Part shown: positions 48,717 through 60,114 of the stretch, in pieces
Position numbering within the stretch: position 1 is the first letter of the stretch
Layout: each line of letters opens with the position of its first letter
NCBI GenBank assembly: GCA_002104985.1
Contig: MCGO01000015.1
Coordinates: 124,001-188,000 of the forward strand
Length of the DNA stretch: 64,000 nt
Direction of reading: 5' to 3'
Source: Rhizoclosmatium globosum
Lineage: Eukaryota > Chytridiomycota > Chytridiomycetes > Chytridiales > Chytriomycetaceae
Position numbers and translations under genes: made by a program
The notes under the pieces: generated by a model
Seen by the model: only the letters and a program-made list of their open reading frames with translations
The model's database searches: none
What the model was told of the DNA's origin: nothing

Positions 48717-50191
48717 ATGGGTTTCTTTGACACCCTCAACCAAGCTCGCACTCAAGTATACGTCATCTCCTTTGTGTGCTTCCTCTGTCCAGGAATGTTC
48801 AATGCGCTCAATTCGTTACCAACCTCTGGGCCATCAGCCCAAAACGTGAAAGACAAACAGAATGCAGCCTTGTATCTCTGTTTCGCTATTATGGGACTTC
48901 TTGCAGGTGGTTTGAACAACATTCTGGGACCACGTGTGCTCGCTGCAATTGGAGGAACAGGATACGCTATCTACGCTGCTGCCCAATATAACATCTTCAA
49001 ACAGCAAGGCGGAAACAGCAATGCTGAAATTCCAGAGTCGGCGAACACGTTCTCCATCTTCTCTGGTGCCTACATCGGCCTCTGTGCTGGAATGCTCTGG
49101 GCTGCTCAAGGCCAAATCTGTTTGACATACCCTACTGAGTCTCAGAAGGGAACGTTCTTTGCCACGTTCTGGGTCATTTTCAACCTGGGCGCTGTGCTTG
49201 GAAACACAATTGGAACAATCTTGGCTTGGGGGGCGGGCCCTGAGGGATATGCAATGAATGACGCCATGTACTTAGTTTTCATCATCCTGATGGCATGCGG
49301 TTCTATTGTTGCCATGTTGATTCAACCTCCAGGCACAATCATCCGAGAGGATCAGACACAAGTTGAGACACCTCCAACCAACGTTCTCCGTGAATTTGTC
49401 GAAGTTCTCAAGCTCTTTGCCAACCCTGCAATGCTTACAATTGTGAGTTTTCTGTTTTTCAATTTCTGGCTTGCCAAATGAGGTTTGAACAATTACTAAT
49501 CACTATCACACAGTTGATTCCTTGCATGTCCTCCAACTGGTTCTATACCTATCAATTCGGGCCTTTTGGAGACTTTTTCACAGGTCGTACTGCCGGTCTT
49601 AAGGCTATTTTCTACTGGTTGGCCCAAGCTGTTGGTGCATGGGTTCTTGGAAACATGTTCTTGGACAATACAAAATACCCACGTATCACCCGTGCTTGGA
49701 CTGGCTGTTTGATTATGGTTATTTCTACATTCGCTTTCTTTGGTGGTGGTGCGGCATTCCAATACGTTGCGTCTAATGACTCTGAGTTTACCAAGATTGA
49801 CGCTGGTGAGAACTTTGGTCGTTTCTTTGGGCCATGGATCTTGTATATTTGTTACGGTCTCTACGATGCATTCTTCCAGACATACGTCAACTACCTTATC
49901 GGAGCCATTTCCAATGACTCCGAAACCCTCTCTCGTTATGCTGGTTTCTACAAAGGAACTCAATCTGCCGCAGGAGGTATTTCCTGGGCTTTGAATGGAT
50001 TCGCCTTCACCAAGGACAAGGGAAATGCCATGACTTCCACCACACAATTTTGGGTAATGGTAACTCCATGTGTTATTTCTCTCTTCTTTATGGCCTTGTA
50101 CACCAAGCTCTTTGTCAAGGACACAACTGATGAGGACATTTCTTGCAAGGCTGAACTTGGCGCGGACTCTGGATTTGTCCAAGCAAAGTAA
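48717..50191 (+). CDS. UNC93-like major facilitator protein
   Basis: Two exons, 48717-49442 and 49514-50191; 467 residues. About eleven to twelve hydrophobic helices. The N-terminal half has LCPGMFNALNSL and NNILGPRVLAAIGG, then AYIGLCAGMLWAAQGQICLTYPTESQKG and WVIFNLGAVLGNTIG, typical of the fungal UNC93/DUF895 MFS group. The second half contains PCMSSNWFYTYQF and GPWILYICYGLYDAFFQTY. Transport substrate unknown; such proteins sit in plasma or endosomal membranes. Well-expressed codon style and an intact frame, next to the gene-poor region. Confidence 0.8.
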
Positions 50192-50270
50192 AAGGGACAA
50201 TTATTTACGCATTCGTTATTGTAAACATTGTTTCATTCGAAATAATATACTCATTCGCATTTCATCGGTT

Positions 50271-51643
50271 TTACAACTTAGCAGCAGATTTCCCTTCATC
50301 GAATCGGAACAACACTTTACCAACCTTTCTCTCTTCAAACAGCTTGTACATTTCAACGGCTTGGTTGACATGGACAACCCGATCAATCAAACCCCCGCCG
50401 CCAATTTTCCCTAGCACATCTTGACGCCGTTCCAAAGTACCCAAGGCGAGAGGGAGTAAAGCACGAACAGGACATCTCCCAAACGCGAGAGAAACATTTT
50501 TGTTGTACAAGTCATCGCCCGTGAGGGGGAAAGTTGGAGAAGTGTGCACACCAACAGAAGATATGACACCAAATGGTCTTATGAGATGGTACGCGAGGGA
50601 CAGAGATGAGTTTGCTCCAACGGCCTGTAATAGTAACTTTGAGTGATTCTGCTAAAAACATCACACAACCAGAAGCAAACCTCCAAAACGGCGTCAGCAC
50701 ATTCATCGAGATTTCTAGATTGAGTCCATTTCTGCGCTTGGTCCAGATCCAAAGATTCTACGACGAGATTCTTAAACCCTCCTGATGTCTTTTGAATGGT
50801 ATTGACCATATTCACTGCAGTGAGTCTCCTTTGAGGAACCCCATCAACCAACAACAATCTTATCGAACGTGACAGAAGAGAATCGTCGGGGAGACGAAGA
50901 GGAGCCTGAGTTGGACGCATGAGAATATCCAATAGAGAAACAAGGGCACATTGGCCCACAGGCCCAAGACCAACAATAGCAAAAGTAAGAGCAGGGGCAG
51001 TTAGGGCAGGAAGTGGAGACGTTGAAGGAAGCGGAGAGACTGCGGACCAGACCAAGTCAGTTTGCGGGATGCCCCTCAGAACACCAGCCAAGTTCGGATG
51101 AGTCACGGCCTGAAGCGCGGCAAAGAAACCCGTTGGAAGAATGTCGGCGCACAAAAGCAGCGATTCGCGCGACACGTCCAACACCGGATTCAAAGCGACG
51201 AGCGAGTTCGACGCGTGCGGCACTTTGACGAATTCGGCCTGGGCGCCCGCGAGTGCCGGCGAGCCAAACAACTTTGCCGCCGAGCACCGACTCGACAGCC
51301 CGCGAAGACACCCAACGCACGAGCCGCAACTCGTCGAGAACGGCGCGACAACAAGTGTCCCGACTGAAACAAATCTGCTGCGGCTCGACACAACACGCCC
51401 AATAAACTCGTGGCCCTGGATCGTGCCGCGTGGAACGGACTCGGCTCCGCGGTACACGTGGAGGTCGGATCCACACAGTCTGCAAGTGTGATTAGCCTAT
51501 TACAAACCACAACATATCTTATGAGGCTTACCCTGCAAGCTCTACTTGCACAATTGCCTCATCTTCTTGCAGATCTTGCTCTCGAGGGGCTGGCACTTGT
51601 GCAACTGCCACTGTGAATGGTTTTCAAACACCACTGCTTTCAT
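50271..51643 (-). CDS. zinc-dependent medium-chain alcohol dehydrogenase
   Basis: Three exons (51643-51532, 51479-50681, 50624-50271), about 421 residues. MKAVVFEN starts the GroES-like fold. The catalytic zinc ligands are in LCGSDLH and GHEF; the structural zinc site is CGSCVGCLRGLSSRC. The NAD-binding turn is GLGPVGQ. Long Pro/Ser/Leu-rich inserts lie before the Rossmann strand. Exon 1 is one base short: its length gives phase 1 while the intron needs phase 2, and adding one base at the GG pair 51619-51620 restores a normal ADH start (ENPFTVAVAQVPAP). The enzyme probably oxidises an alcohol or a hydroxymethyl adduct; the substrate is unclear. Confidence 0.75.
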
Positions 51644-51713
51644 TCTGTTGGTTATTTCAAGAGGACTCTCCATATCAATTACTGCCCTCGTTTACTTCTT
51701 CAATAACAAACAA

Positions 51714-54700
51714 TCACCAGTTACAATAACAGTCCTCTTTGGGGATAAAACACTCCTGACAGATCTCTTTGCCGTCAACAATAGTGGGTGCAGGATATGC
51801 ACTTTGAACACTTTGGAATGAGTCGCGATCCTTGCTTCCGTGATATCCCACTCCTCCATCACTGTGACCCGCTTCGCTTCCACTGTCTCCCAACCCAATC
51901 TCAGCCAATGCAAACTCTTCTTCAGCTTCTTCAGCTCGCTGCATCATTTCATAGTCACTCAGACCACCCAAAGTGCTGAATCTTGCCAGCATATCCTTTG
52001 CTTCTACTTCCTTCTTTTGCAAGAGCATCATGCTGGCTCGATTTCTCAACGCCGCTGCATTCATTCCACCGTTTCCAAGAATCGGTCGAGCACCCGGAAC
52101 ATCCATTCCAACTGGATACTGCTGTTGTTGTTGCTGTTGAACTGGAGGAGCAATCCGTCCTTCTTTAATAGCTCGTGCTTCCTCCCTCCGCCGTCTTTCC
52201 TCTGCAATTTGTGCTTCACGCACAAGCCGCCTTGCTTCTTCCTCAACTTTCCTCCGCATTTCCTTGACACTTTCCTCAAATCCAAACATGAAAACATGCA
52301 TCGCCGTGAATATATGCATTACTTGTTTACGCAAATCGCCCGAGTCTTGCTGTTGCATCTTCATGTGATAATTGGGATCCGGATTCGCTGCTACTATTTC
52401 CAAGAGCTCAGGAATCTGTAAGTAATCGTCGGGATCTTCGGCAAAATATCGCGCTGTTTCCATCCATGTCTGATGAAGAATCGTAAAATGCGTGCGAAGC
52501 GTTGTCAGATCGGTTGCAGCTTGCTGCAATCGAGGCTTCAACAAAGCAAGGAATTGGAGGTTCTTGTACTGATATCCTTCCAGTGCAGCAAGCCCTGATT
52601 CCAATTGAATTAAATGGGCCATCAAAACCCTCAACTCAATATGCCGAATCTTCTTCAACTCATGGAACTTTTGAGTAAAATCAAGGACCTAAAGATCATT
52701 CTTTGTCAGAAAATAGTGCAATTCAATGCAATATGGTACTCACGTCAGGGCGATTTTTATCGACTAGCCCCACAAGGAGACTCATCAAACTCCAACCTCC
52801 GTCAGCACTCTTGACGTCTTTCAGTCTCGCCAAACCATCGATTCGGAAACCAATCGCTTTCGCCTCTTTGCCCATCCACGGCCTGAAACTAGAATTTCCA
52901 GCACCCAAGTCCTGATTCGACATTTGCCCCAGTCCATACACAGTCTCAAAATAACTTTCAAATCAGAAGATGTTTGGAGTTGTGTACACATGGATATCAT
53001 ACTTTGCAGCTGTGAAATCATATCCTTGCTTTCATGTGGCAGTTGTTGAAGGAACAAGAAAGCTTCAACATGTTGTCCAATGTCTAAATCGCTTTTGATG
53101 AGATCAGTCATGAAGGTTTCAGCCGGGGCAAGAGGCAATGCGTTGGGTGGGTGAGTTGAATTGTAGTATTGGTTCAAAATACGAGCTTCGCTTTCAGTTG
53201 GGATGAGTTGCTTGAGCTGCACTAAATCTTCAACACTAATTTTGAAGTGTCGAGGTTCGTGACAGCCTGTGCTAGTTGTGCGCCAGTGATATTTTGTCTG
53301 GTGAACCGAGACATTCCAATTGCGATCACATTCGCTCTGCGGAAATCCAACAGTGTTGTGAATTGAGCTCTACAATTTATCGAAGTCAGATTCTGAGGGT
53401 TAAGTTAGGTATACTTACTTTTGCACAAGTTTGCCCCGTCCCTTCCACTTCCTGGAACGAAAGAGAACAACTCCTCGAACTTTTGAACAGTCACCTCCTT
53501 GCCATCTTTACCAATTGCGGCTTTTTAGAGCTAACTTCGGTCTCTTCGCCTGACACTTCGCCAGCGCCACCATCCTTGCCCTTCCAATGCAGAGTTTGAC
53601 GCTTCTTGAGTACGTTTGCTTTTCGCGTTGTTTCGCTTTCCCTTAATTTGGTCAGTTTCTCCTCAACAACAGGTTCAGGGGTTGGTTCTGGTGGTGGAAC
53701 GGGGATATCAGGTGTTCCGGCACGACTGTCTGCCAATCAGAGTACATTTCCAAATAGTCCAAGTCATAGTCTTCTCCGGTTTCAGGTGGCGGTGTTGGTG
53801 CAACAGTTGTGGTACTTGTGGTTTCGCTCCAAGAAGGCTGCCTCGTCAAAGCCGCCGCTGCACTTCCAGCCGAACTTTACCGCTAGGTGCAGAAGTTGTG
53901 AATGTCATAGGAACACCTCCTTCACCTTTGTTGGCAGGACACTTGCCGCAGCTTCTTTAGCTAAAGCAGCAGCTCGACGTGCCTTCAGCTGCTCCAGCAA
54001 CGCTTGGCTCTTTGCTTCTTCTTCAGATTTTGCGGTTCCTTGATGAGGTAACCTGCACGTGAAGTTTTTCGTGGTGGTGGGACAAGTGGTGCGTTGCTTT
54101 GTTGCAACAGTGTTTCAAGTCGTTGGATACTGGTTCGCACACCACTTCCAACGCTCCCATCGCTCAAAAATCCGTCACTACTTGTTGTTGATAGTTTTCG
54201 GTTGAGCGGCGCACGGCCACTGTTTTGCGTTGGACTCAGGTCGCGGTTACGAGCTGCAGTCTGTTGACGAAGATTCGAAATTGTAGGCGGAGCTCTTCTG
54301 CCTCCATCCGTGGTTTGTGCAGACGTTGGTGGAGATGTACGAAGCTGCGGTGCTGGTGGTACTGGACTTGGTATTGGAGGGGCCAAGACAGATTTGTAAT
54401 ATTCATATGCAGCCTTGATGTCATTATTTGTTCTTTGCAATGCGATACATGCTATTTTAAACTATAATTAGTTCTTTGAGATCACCGGCGTCCTCAGCAC
54501 CCAGACACTAAAACGAAACTCACCAAATAGTCGATCTATGCCCATGCCCTCTAAGCCCTTCAACATTCGTTCATCTACTTTAACAACATGATATGAAATA
54601 AGTCTAGGCAGACACTTGTTAATATTTTTGTCCAGACTCTTGGTATAGCCAACGACTTTTCCTTCATCTGCGACTGCTGCTTCATCAAACACCAGATCCA

Positions 54701-55995
54701 TGGAAAACCCAGCCCCGAATCGCCCCTCTTCAACATCTCTGCGAGATAGATCGAGATCACGTGCAGCTACTCGAATAAATCCTGGGGGCATAAATCCAGT
54801 GTGGAAAGAGAAGTTCACCATGGTAATAACTTGTGTTGGAGGCGATACGCCGTCATCAACGTCTGCACAGTGAAAAATTCGAATCTAGAGTTGTATGAGC
54901 GTTGATCAATTAAAGCTAATCTTGGTCAGGTTGTAATTCACCTGCACATCCCGTTCTAACACTAAACCTGATTCTCCAAATCCAAAGACAATACGGTCTT
55001 CCTCCAAATCAACTTCAACAACTCCACTGCTGTCAAAGCGGCTGTAGACACTGCTCCAGACTAACTTTCGTTGCTGATAAACTTCAATGCCGGGCCGACA
55101 AGATCCGTACTCATCAAAGTCGGGAATGGAATTCAAGACGATGCAATCAAGAGTAGTGGTGATGGAGTTGGGAGTACTCCATTGACCAGAATGGTATTGT
55201 TGATGTATTGAACATATCGACGCATGGAAACGGATGGCCACGATTGATCATGTGGAGTTCTGAAGCCAGTAGTTTAATTAATATACACTTTGGGTCTAAG
55301 TAGGGGACAACAAACCTCCTTGCAACGAAAAACTCGAAAGCAGTGGCAGCATCCACGAAGGTGTCATCAAACCTCAAAAGAGTGGCTATGGCAAGTCCTG
55401 TTCTTCCCACTCCATTTGCGCAATGAACGATAGCGACATTCTCATGGTCCAATTTTAACCAGGCATGAATGGAACGAGCAACATCCAACAATGTTTTCAG
55501 GGATAGTTGATATGCTTTTGAGAGTCCAAATGAAACGACTTGGTTGTTGAATAGGGAGGGATCATAAGCACCGAGTGAGGTATCACCTGAAGCCCCAAAC
55601 GTCAATCAAAGTTCTCCCCCTTAACACAAAACGCACCCGTTAAGTTCCACATCATGAACTTGTCCTTATATCTGGCTTTAAGGAAACGCGCCAGGTCTTT
55701 AGCGTTGTTCCTATGTCCCTTCTGGTCACTCGCTTTCGCCCATGGAAGTCCACAGGCAATAACACGGTCTGAATCAGTAACTTGTTAGTTAAACATTGAA
55801 TCATGAAAGCGAACCAGTGATCCGAGTAACGTCCAATGAGGCAACCATCGCTCGAAACGCTGGATCCTTGATGACCGAAGCTGTTGGGGCTGAAGGAGAA
55901 GCAGCCCCTCTCCCCAGAATTGAGTTCCGTTCCCGTTCTCGGTCTTGTGGATAGAAGGCGTCTGGCGTCAGCACAGGAACTTGCGGACGGGACAT
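51714..55995 (-). CDS. PTEN-C2-FH2 formin (PTEN-formin fusion)
   Basis: Many short exons on the minus strand starting MSRPQVPVLTPDAFY (55995). First comes a PTEN-like domain: VTRITDRVIACGLP, YRNN-like HRNNAKDLARFL, and the P-loop VHCANGVGRTG (near 55420) with catalytic Cys and Arg kept but both PTEN lysines replaced by Ala and Val. A C2-like part follows (about 55200-54540). A short proline region is APPIPSPVPPAPQ, then PDIPVPPPEPTPEP. The FH2 domain runs from QTLHWKGKDGG through FEELFSF, ARILNQYYNSTHPPNALPLAP and HIELRVLMAHLIQLESGLAAL. The tail has a coiled coil and ends ICQECFIPKEDCYCNW. Formins nucleate actin filaments. The linker at 53.8-54.05 kb needs at least one added base (CC at 54038-54039), and another join there is unresolved. 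Confidence 0.75.
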
Positions 55996-56094
55996 TGAAA
56001 TTGGAGGTCAACTTTATTGGCAGGAACAATGGGAACCTCTCTCAAAAGATATTACTGAAATGTTCTTTCTCCCAGTGCAGGAATAAGTCCTACT

Positions 56095-56698
56095 TTACTT
56101 TCCCTGATTGACCGTGAACCCCCAAGTCAAGGCTGGAACACCGTCTCCAAGAGTCTTGTGCACACCACAGTACTTGTTCACACTCGCATCCACAACCTTT
56201 CTCACCGCATCCTCTCCAACGGTTTCAGCTCCTTCCTTCATCACAACACGAAACTCAGCATGAACACTTTCCCATCCTTCAATTGCCTCATTTCCATCCC
56301 CAACCTTTCTCTGCCCTGTCACAGTCACAAACACGTTGTCACGGGGATTCGCTTCTTGGCGAGCACCATGCGGATGTTGACAGAGGCGCAGCCTCCAAGG
56401 GCCAGGAGTAACAGGTTCATCGGACTGACGCCTGGTTCCGTGTTGTCAAGGGACAAGAGAATCGGATGGTGATTATGGAGGCAGAGTCGGCGCCAGTAAA
56501 CTGATAGCGAGAGTTTGGAGACCATTGAACCGTCACGGACGTTGTTGCACGTGACGAATCAAATGAAGGAGGATGCATATTTGGATCAACTGAACCAGTA
56601 GCAGTTGAGTACAATCGACAGACGCCGTGAGTTCCAATGGATAGAGGTCTGTGGACGGCTGAGACTGTGGCGCGTCGGGCAAAGTGGGCAGCAAGCAT
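56095..56698 (-). CDS. OsmC/Ohr-like protein, probably mitochondrial
   Basis: Starts MLAAHFARRATVSAVHRPL, an Arg-rich stretch that looks like a mitochondrial targeting sequence. The OsmC core is GVSPMNLLLLALGGCASVNI with the reactive Cys, followed by MVLAKKRIP, then VFVTVTGQRKVGDGNE and a helix-rich C-terminus (AVRKVVDASVNKYCGVHKTL) with the second Cys. These proteins reduce organic hydroperoxides. Two one-base gaps break the frame, at GG 56477-56478 and GGGG 56343-56346 (+ strand); adding one base at each gives one continuous normal protein. Gene order: upstream of, and divergent from, the Lnt-like gene. Confidence 0.75.
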
Positions 56699-56918
56699 AG
56701 CGATGCGAAATCAATTTCAAACAATTTCAAAGTATGAATTTGCAGACATTTGTGGTACTCTTATTCAGCCAGATATTCTATTTACACGCTATCACAAAAT
56801 TTAATGGTTTTGTTGATCCGTCATCTTCCCTCATCAGAATTTTTCAAACCAAACTCCCAAAAGAAGCCAAAGAACCCAACTTTCAACGAAAAACCCAACA
56901 AAAGCAACCTTCAAAACC

Positions 56919-58590
56919 ATGGCTGAAGTTCGGAACAAACGTATCACTTTTCATGTTGGTTGCCTGATTGCAATCTTTGTTTGTACAGTCTTCGGTCCCG
57001 GTTTGCAGGTGTGGTTCTTGGAGATCCAGGCTATCTGCTCACCACTTCAATTAGAGTGTCGCAGCACTCGCTTGGCTATTTTATCCTTTCCTCATTCACT
57101 ATGGCAGAAATGGCACCACTCGTTGGCCAATGTGGATTGTACTCGCCTTCGTCTGGGCTTTAGGAAGTTGGGTGGCTAATATGGGTGCCCTACGGGTCTA
57201 TGACGACGAAGGCTCCTTTGGAATTGAATCTCTTGAAGTTCTTGGCTATGCAGCCGCTCTTGTTATTCTAATGATTCCATCGGTTCTTGTTGATAAACTT
57301 GCTTGGAAACAGTGGGGAGAAAAGTATCCCTTATTGACCACGCTTGTCTTTCCAGCGGCCTATGCTGGAACCTGGAGAGTCTTCTTTTATGCAATGCCTT
57401 TCGGTGCATTGGGCCATGTAGCTACCACGGTGTACCAATGGACTGATTTGCTTCAATTGGCATCTGTTTTTGGTGCTGACGGAATAGCTTTCCTGATGGC
57501 TTGGAGCGGTCCTGTAGTATTTCACAAGCTTTACTCAGAGTCTCAAATCAAGTATGATTCGGTCTCTGATACAATGGAGACTCTCCAGGAACCTCAAGTA
57601 AAAGAACAAGCGAAGAAATCCGTGAACAAAGCCGTCCAATTTATCAAGACACCCATTGGAGTCTACTTTTCTTCAGTATTCTTGGTCTTCCTTATCGGTG
57701 GATTCCGTATTTCAAGCTGGGGCACAGGTGGATTTTTCCAAAAAAGCATCTCGCATACTGCTCCAGAATACATAGATTATGGCTGTGTAATATCCGATGG
57801 CACTTATCGAGATGCTACCTCTCTTTTCGCTCGTAGTCAAACTCTTGTGAATCGTGGTTCTAGGCTGATTTTGTGGAGTGAAGAGGCTGTGATCATGAAC
57901 ACAACAGTGCTGGAAACGCAACTGCTTCAAAACACAAGCAAATTTGCTAAAGCGAATGATATCTTCATTGGCGTCACGTATCAAGTATTTTTGAATCAGA
58001 ATCAAGACTCTTCGAGAAATATGATGGCGGTTTACGGACCAAACGGTGACCAGCTTATCCTCTACCAAAAGACGCACCCAGTTCCACTTGCTGAGCCAGG
58101 AGTGATTCCTGGACCTGAAGGAATTCCCACTGTTGCTGTCAAGAACTTTACAGGCCACAACCCCTCCACATCTCTCACACTCGGAACAAGTATCTGCTTT
58201 GATGTAACTGGATTTCCTCAGCACGATCAGTATGCCGCCTGGAACAGTGTCGATATTGTCCTACAGCCGCTTGGACTTGGGGTCCGGTCGCGTACCAAGA
58301 TTATCCTCAAGTGTTTTACGCGCTGTGAAAACGGTGTGACTGTTTTCAGATGTTCCAGTAGAGGTTTTAGTGCTGTGGTGAATGGCTTTGGTGTTGCCAG
58401 CTACCAAAAACAAACAACTGCAGACGAGGACTTTGTCGCTACAGTTCCAGTAGCCAAACGAATCTTTTCTTTGTTTCCCTTCTTTGGATTAGCGTTTGGG
58501 TGGGTCTGTTTGGGGCGTACTGTGCTTGTGCAATCTGGTTGGTTTGGTTGCGTATATCTGAATGGAGAAAGAAGCGGGATGTTACCATAG
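56919..58590 (+). CDS. Lnt-like membrane carbon-nitrogen hydrolase
   Basis: N-terminal membrane helices (HVGCLIAIFVCTVFG; WIVLAFVWALGSWVANMGA; AAALVILMIPSVLVDK) are followed by a nitrilase-fold domain resembling apolipoprotein N-acyltransferase. The catalytic triad is visible: Glu in ILWSEEAV, Lys in LYQKTHPVPLAEPG, Cys in GTSICFDVTG. In bacteria such proteins transfer an acyl chain to lipoproteins; fungal homologues are poorly characterised. The frame needs a base at the CCC 56997-56999 and another near 57105. In addition a stretch at about 58269-58320 is read in the wrong frame between two compensating gaps (one base, then two), where WTWGPVAYQDYPQVFYA is encoded in the alternative frame before ENGVTVFRCSSRGFSAV resumes. 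Confidence 0.7.
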
Positions 58591-58690
58591 TTTAATTATA
58601 TGGAATGTTGAAGCAAGAATACAAGTTATTGATAATAGTTTGGTTGTCTCGCGGGATTTCCCGAAAAAAGTAACATAAAACAATAAAACG

Positions 58691-60083
58691 ATGCCAACTC
58701 GTCACGCCGCCCGTCTGATTGGAGTTGGATTGACGCCTCTAAATGCAAAGCCATCTCCGTCACCATCGCGCTTGATGCAACAAGCGCTGGACTCTGCTCT
58801 CCAGTCTGTGAATCTGCAGCGAAAGGACATTACGGGACTCATTGCGATTCCCTCGCTCGCAGCGCCGCACTTTATGGAAGTTAGTTGTTGCGAAACGAAG
58901 CTGTGGCTGTGGCGGCACTGACATGAGAAACAGGCGCATCACTTTGCAACTCAAGTTGGACTTCTTCCGGCCAAACATGTCCAGTGTCGAACAATCGACA
59001 CTGGCGGTGCTGGCCTGTCACGGGACTTCTCAGTGCCACGCGAATGGTCACTGAACAGAACCACAATCTTGTTGCCGTGGTTGCGGGCGACTCGGTGAAG
59101 GGATTGGACTCGGAGGAGTTCTTGAAGAGAGCCGATGCCACGTGCGGTGGTCCCGACGCTGACAATCTCCCCGCGGATTACGAGCCTTTGCCAAGTCCGG
59201 TGATTCCAAATGGATACGACCGTGTTGCGCGCTACCAAATGAAAAAGTACGGATTGACGCGAAACCAATTGGCTGCCTGTTCTGCACTCATGTCATCGTG
59301 AGTTCACTTATTTCTTTGAATGCAATGAAAAGCTAATAGGTTGTAGATGGCTGCTCGTCATCCACATGCACTCACCAAATCACCAAGAACAATCCAAGAT
59401 GTGTTAGAATCGCAACACGTAGCCCCAGTTACATCTGTTCTTGAATGCGCGCGTCGAGCAGATGGAGGCGCTGCTCTTCTTGTGGCTTCATCCAGATTTA
59501 TGGAACGAATGGGTCTTGACAAGAAGCTCGGAGTCGTTGTAGTAGGTGGTGGCGAAGCTTCCGGCCTCTGTATCCACCAAAACCAGAAAAGATAACGAAG
59601 AAATGTTTTCGTGTGAAGAGGCTGCTGAGCAAGCGTATAATGAGGCGCAAGTTGGCGTGAAAGACATTGACTTTTTCGGACTGTACGACTGTTTCCCCAT
59701 TTGTCTCGTTCGTGCTGTGGAAGCTGTTGGACTTTGTGGCAAGGGCCAAGGAGGCCAATTTATTGAACTCAAGTACAACGAGATTCTCTATCGTTTGGCT
59801 CAAGATCCAAAGTTTAATCCGCAAGAAGTGTTCCCCGTCAACACTCATGGAGGCTTACAGGTAAGATGGTTTAATTGCATATCTATGTATTCTTATATTC
59901 GATGTAGGCGTTCGGGCTCCTTGGGAGGTACCTGCCATGTACAACATCATTGAAGCTTTCTGGCAACTGACGCATTCAGCTGATTCCAGACAAGTCAAGA
60001 ACGCACGAAGAGCGTTGGTGTATGGAAACGGAGGAATCTTTTCCCATTCAGCGGTGGCCATTCTTGGCAATGGCAAATACTAA
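58691..60083 (+). CDS. thiolase-family protein, SCPx / lipid-transfer type
   Basis: MPTRHAARLIGVGLTPLNAK begins the thiolase fold. Then come LLPAKHVQCRTIDTGGAG with the candidate nucleophilic Cys near 58985, VTGLLSATRMV, the AVVAGDS turn, and MKKYGLTRNQLAACSALM. The second half has SVLECARRADGGAALLVAS, FGLYDCFPICLVRAVEAVGL, and the C-terminal VFPVNTHGGL...FGAPWEVPAMYNIIEAFWQL, characteristic of SCPx-like thiolases that handle branched or sterol side-chain acyl-CoAs. No PTS1 at the end (GNGKY). Exon 1 is 58691-58879. One-base gaps at CC 59014-59015, CC about 59565 and near 59597 break the frame, and the junction at 59298/59346 also lacks one base. Confidence 0.75.
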
Positions 60084-60114
60084 TGAATTAAAATTATGTG
60101 ACTTCTTGAAAGAA

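Noticed and set aside
49496..50200. 234-codon minus-strand ORF opposite the MFS gene
   Set aside because: Antisense of a strongly coding membrane-protein exon; no family features.
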